Positions 61,801 to 64,000 of a stretch of 64,000 nucleotides of DNA are shown piece after piece. The stretch's first letter is position 1. Every line of letters starts with the position of its first letter. Origin of the DNA: Microbulbifer sp. SAOS-129_SWC (GTDB lineage: Bacteria > Pseudomonadota > Gammaproteobacteria > Pseudomonadales > Cellvibrionaceae); NCBI RefSeq assembly GCF_039696035.1, contig NZ_CP155567.1:1005501-1069500 (forward strand). Reading direction: 5' to 3'. Below the pieces are notes generated by a model. The model saw only the letters and a list, made by a program, of their open reading frames with translations, had not been told where the DNA came from and did no database searches. The position numbers and the translations under genes are program-made.

Positions 61801-64000
61801 CCGCGGCCCTCGGCGATGACGTTCAGCGCATTGCCGTGGGGACCCGCGGGCTGGGGATTGGCGAGGTCGTGATCGAGGCCGGTCCCAACGGCCAGCTGGA
61901 CTCGGTGACCGACCCGGATTCCTATAACCATCCGGCCATTACCCGCGGATTCGATACCAGTGCCACCTGCGGTACCGATTCACCGGTCATTTTCCAGGGC
62001 AGCCGGATCTGCAGCGTCGCCAGCCAGTGTTCCTGCACGGCGGAAAACGGCTGTCCGGATGAGGTGCTTGCAGATGCCGAGGCAGACAATCCCGGGTTTG
62101 CCAACGCCCAGTGCGATGGCCCGCAGATCATCACCCGGGTGGGTGGCTACCAAAGCCGGCCCGGCTCTTACCGCTGGGTGGCACTGACCAACGCGGATCT
62201 CAGTACCAGTGCCGATATCGACAGTGTGGTGATGAAACCCGGGCAGAGTTTCAAGCTGGCCTTTGTGCAGGATCTCGATAAGGACGGCCTGTTCGCCCGC
62301 GATGAGTTTATTGCCGGCTCCACTGATAGCCCGCTCAACCAGGAAGACAATATCGAGTTTGGGGATACCTACCGGCGGCCGGTTGCGGGGGAAACCACGG
62401 CCTGCGGCTTCGCCGTGCTGCCTGCATTCTGCGGCGCCGAGGCGGACCAGAGTGTGCGTATTCCGCTGGCCGATTCGCGCGATACGGATCGCGACGGCAT
62501 GGAGGATTTCTACGAACTCAATATCGGCTGGGAGGTGGCTGCCAATGGCCAGCCGGCCAGGCACGTGTATCCGTCACCGATACTGCGCGATTCCGATGGC
62601 GATGGGCTGACAGACTGGCAGGAGCGTGATATCCGCTTCAGTTGCGGGCAGCGGTTTTATACCGCGGGCGACAACCGCCAGGTGGAGGGCGAGTATCGCG
62701 GCCCTCTGCGCCAGGGAGAGTTTGCGTTCAGCGAATTTACCGCCGTGGGTTATCCGGCAGGCTACCGGAACCAGCAGACGCTGTATCCGGATCCGTTCGA
62801 TGGCACCACTTCGCCCAGCGATTCACTGGTGGGTGACGATCTGCTCAGTCAGATGCTCGACTACGTCGACAGCAGTGCGTTGCTGTATCGCGACAAGGTC
62901 GCACCCTACTGTGTGCCCGATGTGCCGGATCCGACGACAGTCGATCCCGACGATTATGTGAGCCGTGCGGCGAGTCTGGACCCGGAGAGTACGGATACGG
63001 ACGGTGATGGTGTCGGTGACGGCAAGGAACTGATGGGCTATGACGTCGGTTTGGCCATGGTCGCCAGCGCCGACTTTGCCGACTTTGTGACAGACGGCGA
63101 TCCGGTGGAGTTCAGCGCGCAGGGCGACGACATACTGCTGCGCGAGTTCAGTAATACCATTGTCGTTCACGATGTGATTTTCCTGCCGGGCCCTAACGGG
63201 ATCTTCGATGCGGATTACGCTGATCTCTATCGACGCAAGCAGATGATCGATGGGTCACTGCATTTTGATGTGACACTGCTGGATACCCGGCAGCCGCAGC
63301 GCATTCGCAGTAACCCGCTTTCCGCCGACAGTGATGGCGACCTGTTGTTCGATGGCGCAGAGCTGGCACTGGGCACTAACCCCGTGCTTGCCGGGGATGT
63401 GGGCGAGCTCAAGGACAGCGACAGCGACGGTGTCTTCGATGTCGACGAGAGTCGCGGCCTGATGATCTCGGTCAATGGCGGAACCCCGTTTGTCGTGCGC
63501 TCCAACCCAGCGCGTTCCGATACCGACGGCGATGGCCTGCCGGACTTCGTCGAATATCAGGTGGGCAGCAACCCATCCAATGGGGATACCGATGGCGACG
63601 GCCTCAGCGATTACGACGAGTTCAGTGCGGGCCAGTTCAGCCAGTATGCCCCCTTTGTTGATCGCTTCAGTAATTTCGTGCTGGACGCTGCTGATTCAAT
63701 GAAGACCGGGACACTGCTGAACCTGAGGGACAGCGACGATGACGGTCTGGACGACGGCGCAGAGCTGGCCGGGTTCAATCTGGTCACCCGCGAGGACGGA
63801 CTGGCAGTAGCGCTATCGGTGAAAACCAATCCGTTGAGCGCGGATACGGACGCAGATGGTCTCACCGACCAGGTGGAATTAACCTCGGCCATTTATGGCG
63901 GCACGCCACCGTTGATGACCAATCCGCTGAAGGCGGATAGCGACGGCGATGGTGTGGGCGATGCGGATGAGGTGGCCAATGGCACCGATCCTCTGGAGCC
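58863..64000 (+). CDS. Very large lipoprotein with thrombospondin-type-3-like Ca2+ repeats (partial)
   Basis: The frame is open from ATG 58863 to the window end: at least 1712 residues with no stop seen, so the C-terminus is missing. A signal peptide ends at the lipobox LTGC (Cys28), followed by a Gly-rich and Asp/Pro-rich linker (GGGGGGGGSTSQPDPVANPD), so it is an anchored surface or periplasmic protein. An alpha-helical part (~50-330) and an Ig-like SbsA-type segment (VLLTFSKPMDKAS) follow. From residue ~527 there are many DxDxDGxxD calcium motifs (DTDGDGITDEKES, DTDGDGIDDRDEL, DSDGDGLTDWQE and more) in TSP3-like blocks, with globular inserts between them. Cysteine pairs occur in CSSDAFGDLAGTACSTDSDC. 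Similar large proteins act as Ca2+-stiffened adhesins or matrix proteins. It follows the kinase/ECF pair and may be its target. Confidence 0.85.
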   Translation, partial: MNNKTLFGRGAAAIRAGLLAAMLFLTGCGGGGGGGGSTSQPDPVANPDPVAVDPVVFSAGGVKGPLIDALVKAYGFDATRVGLRSLVPIAEGRSTDEAIAVKLEIADDPETLVTPLIIEVTSDALTQDLTSGKAPVITTLRTAVTAEALDRLRQGHAIYATPLSTAAVDLAVALSGKNPSAATFAENLALAAEMVRATLGFGMAETSELYLSPAVLTAQATTLEDQYRVAEVRTAAEALTALVLEIRKSILGIKPGSTVTTDQILAALAEDLLDGSLDGTVSGDILPALSSVPDLVTILTMDPATLKIPGVDTGLGDIEMVLAGEADLTCQCDGATVSQFLTDGTADFSAAPAVAVVDSRITKDSFPRVVSAISSSNNSVLLTFSKPMDKASAEIPAHYSIAQSNVNAEVGALTVMNALMLDDTSVELTTSPQNEVAYSVQVTNVRDIDGRQIEVVSSSAGQTVLFNRAEFAGTPPSVHYACSSDAFGDLAGTACSTDSDCWDPAVDSGTDPQPTASCQVSSSDFVDTDGDGITDEKESRGYTVSITLANGTVEQRQVTSDPNSADTDGDGIDDRDELRYGGNPRDADTDSDGLDDNLELNVLYSSPYNADSDGDGLEDGLEYDGLQTSPILADTDGDQLTDDVEVLQRFRNPRIADLPELELVPGNSTIILNETYTYTNSSGEEVSTESSSSALLSTSSSDEVLTIDQTVEETLRGWGGSAGIRGGKSDQASKLYFIQAEASAHTDWNLNKIHTTGGSATSSREAQRVLENSYGKGKVLSQGAEVTREVSGATINVDIRLRNRGNIAFTVSDIEVTLLRVRQGSRELEPLATLLPNSGTGSFSLGPFNPVVGPLVFSDGDLPPSVAEELLRNPGGIVFRIGNYTITDEYGRQFNYINQEVQDLTASLVIDYGFEGVERYQLAASAVQDFSTGKTLGGFDAGGQPSGLPLTYLLENQLGWERNPTTADAIVAGIEGVAQTAALGDDVQRIAVGTRGLGIGEVVIEAGPNGQLDSVTDPDSYNHPAITRGFDTSATCGTDSPVIFQGSRICSVASQCSCTAENGCPDEVLADAEADNPGFANAQCDGPQIITRVGGYQSRPGSYRWVALTNADLSTSADIDSVVMKPGQSFKLAFVQDLDKDGLFARDEFIAGSTDSPLNQEDNIEFGDTYRRPVAGETTACGFAVLPAFCGAEADQSVRIPLADSRDTDRDGMEDFYELNIGWEVAANGQPARHVYPSPILRDSDGDGLTDWQERDIRFSCGQRFYTAGDNRQVEGEYRGPLRQGEFAFSEFTAVGYPAGYRNQQTLYPDPFDGTTSPSDSLVGDDLLSQMLDYVDSSALLYRDKVAPYCVPDVPDPTTVDPDDYVSRAASLDPESTDTDGDGVGDGKELMGYDVGLAMVASADFADFVTDGDPVEFSAQGDDILLREFSNTIVVHDVIFLPGPNGIFDADYADLYRRKQMIDGSLHFDVTLLDTRQPQRIRSNPLSADSDGDLLFDGAELALGTNPVLAGDVGELKDSDSDGVFDVDESRGLMISVNGGTPFVVRSNPARSDTDGDGLPDFVEYQVGSNPSNGDTDGDGLSDYDEFSAGQFSQYAPFVDRFSNFVLDAADSMKTGTLLNLRDSDDDGLDDGAELAGFNLVTREDGLAVALSVKTNPLSADTDADGLTDQVELTSAIYGGTPPLMTNPLKADSDGDGVGDADEVANGTDPLE

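Overview
The window looks like chromosomal DNA of a marine gammaproteobacterium of the Cellvibrionales/Microbulbifer kind. This is an inference from the high-GC coding style, many TonB-dependent receptors, a GH109-linked amino-sugar locus, MetE/MetR and gltX next to a tRNA-Ala gene. No rRNA, CRISPR array, intact transposase or phage gene is visible.

Layout. 37-4476: dusA; a peptidoglycan hydrolase without a signal peptide that overlaps a lipoprotein gene (a layout like an effector/immunity pair); then a short glycerol-3-phosphate oxidase and a GDPD-family protein. 4755-9949: a spore-coat-U/Csu-like chaperone-usher pilus locus split into two convergent halves. 10256-12213: gltX, a REP pair and tRNA-Ala(GGC) with promoter and terminator. 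12690-24178: an exopolysaccharide locus that is partly low in GC and heavily decayed. It holds a galU pseudogene, two sulfotransferases, a polymerase-like remnant, GT4 and WecG-type glycosyltransferases, gmd and manC fragments, a flippase, a VanZ-like protein, VpsL- and VpsM-like genes, and a deletion scar joining vpsN-like and vpsP-like remnants. 24319-28958: an SLC13 permease with RCK_C domains, a tandem array of 164-bp REP-containing units, and deaD. 29004-34214: cytochrome b561 and a Fur-box-associated iron island (PepSY membrane protein, siderophore receptor, PiuC). 34406-37705: metR and metE, divergent.

37971-49423 is a nearly complete N-acetylgalactosamine locus. The minus strand carries a DeoR regulator, AgaZ, AgaS, a ROK kinase and a NagA-type deacetylase. 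The divergent plus strand carries a Tat-exported GH109 glycosidase, a TonB receptor and an MFS permease. Only a dedicated tagatose-bisphosphate aldolase is missing from the window. 49550-52272: pepQ, purU and a small lipoprotein.

52837-55433 holds an ACT-like/V4R-like protein followed by two paralogous stand-alone MHYT membrane proteins. This is an unusual candidate sensory module with no recognisable output domain. 55500-64000 holds a TPR-tailed Ser/Thr kinase, a divergent ECF43-type sigma factor with a Thr in the region-2.2 acidic position, and a very large lipoprotein with thrombospondin-type-3-like calcium repeats that runs off the window.

Strongest candidates for new biology: the hydrolase/lipoprotein pair (1213-2531), the ACT-V4R/MHYT module, the kinase/ECF pair with its giant lipoprotein, and the REP tandem array.
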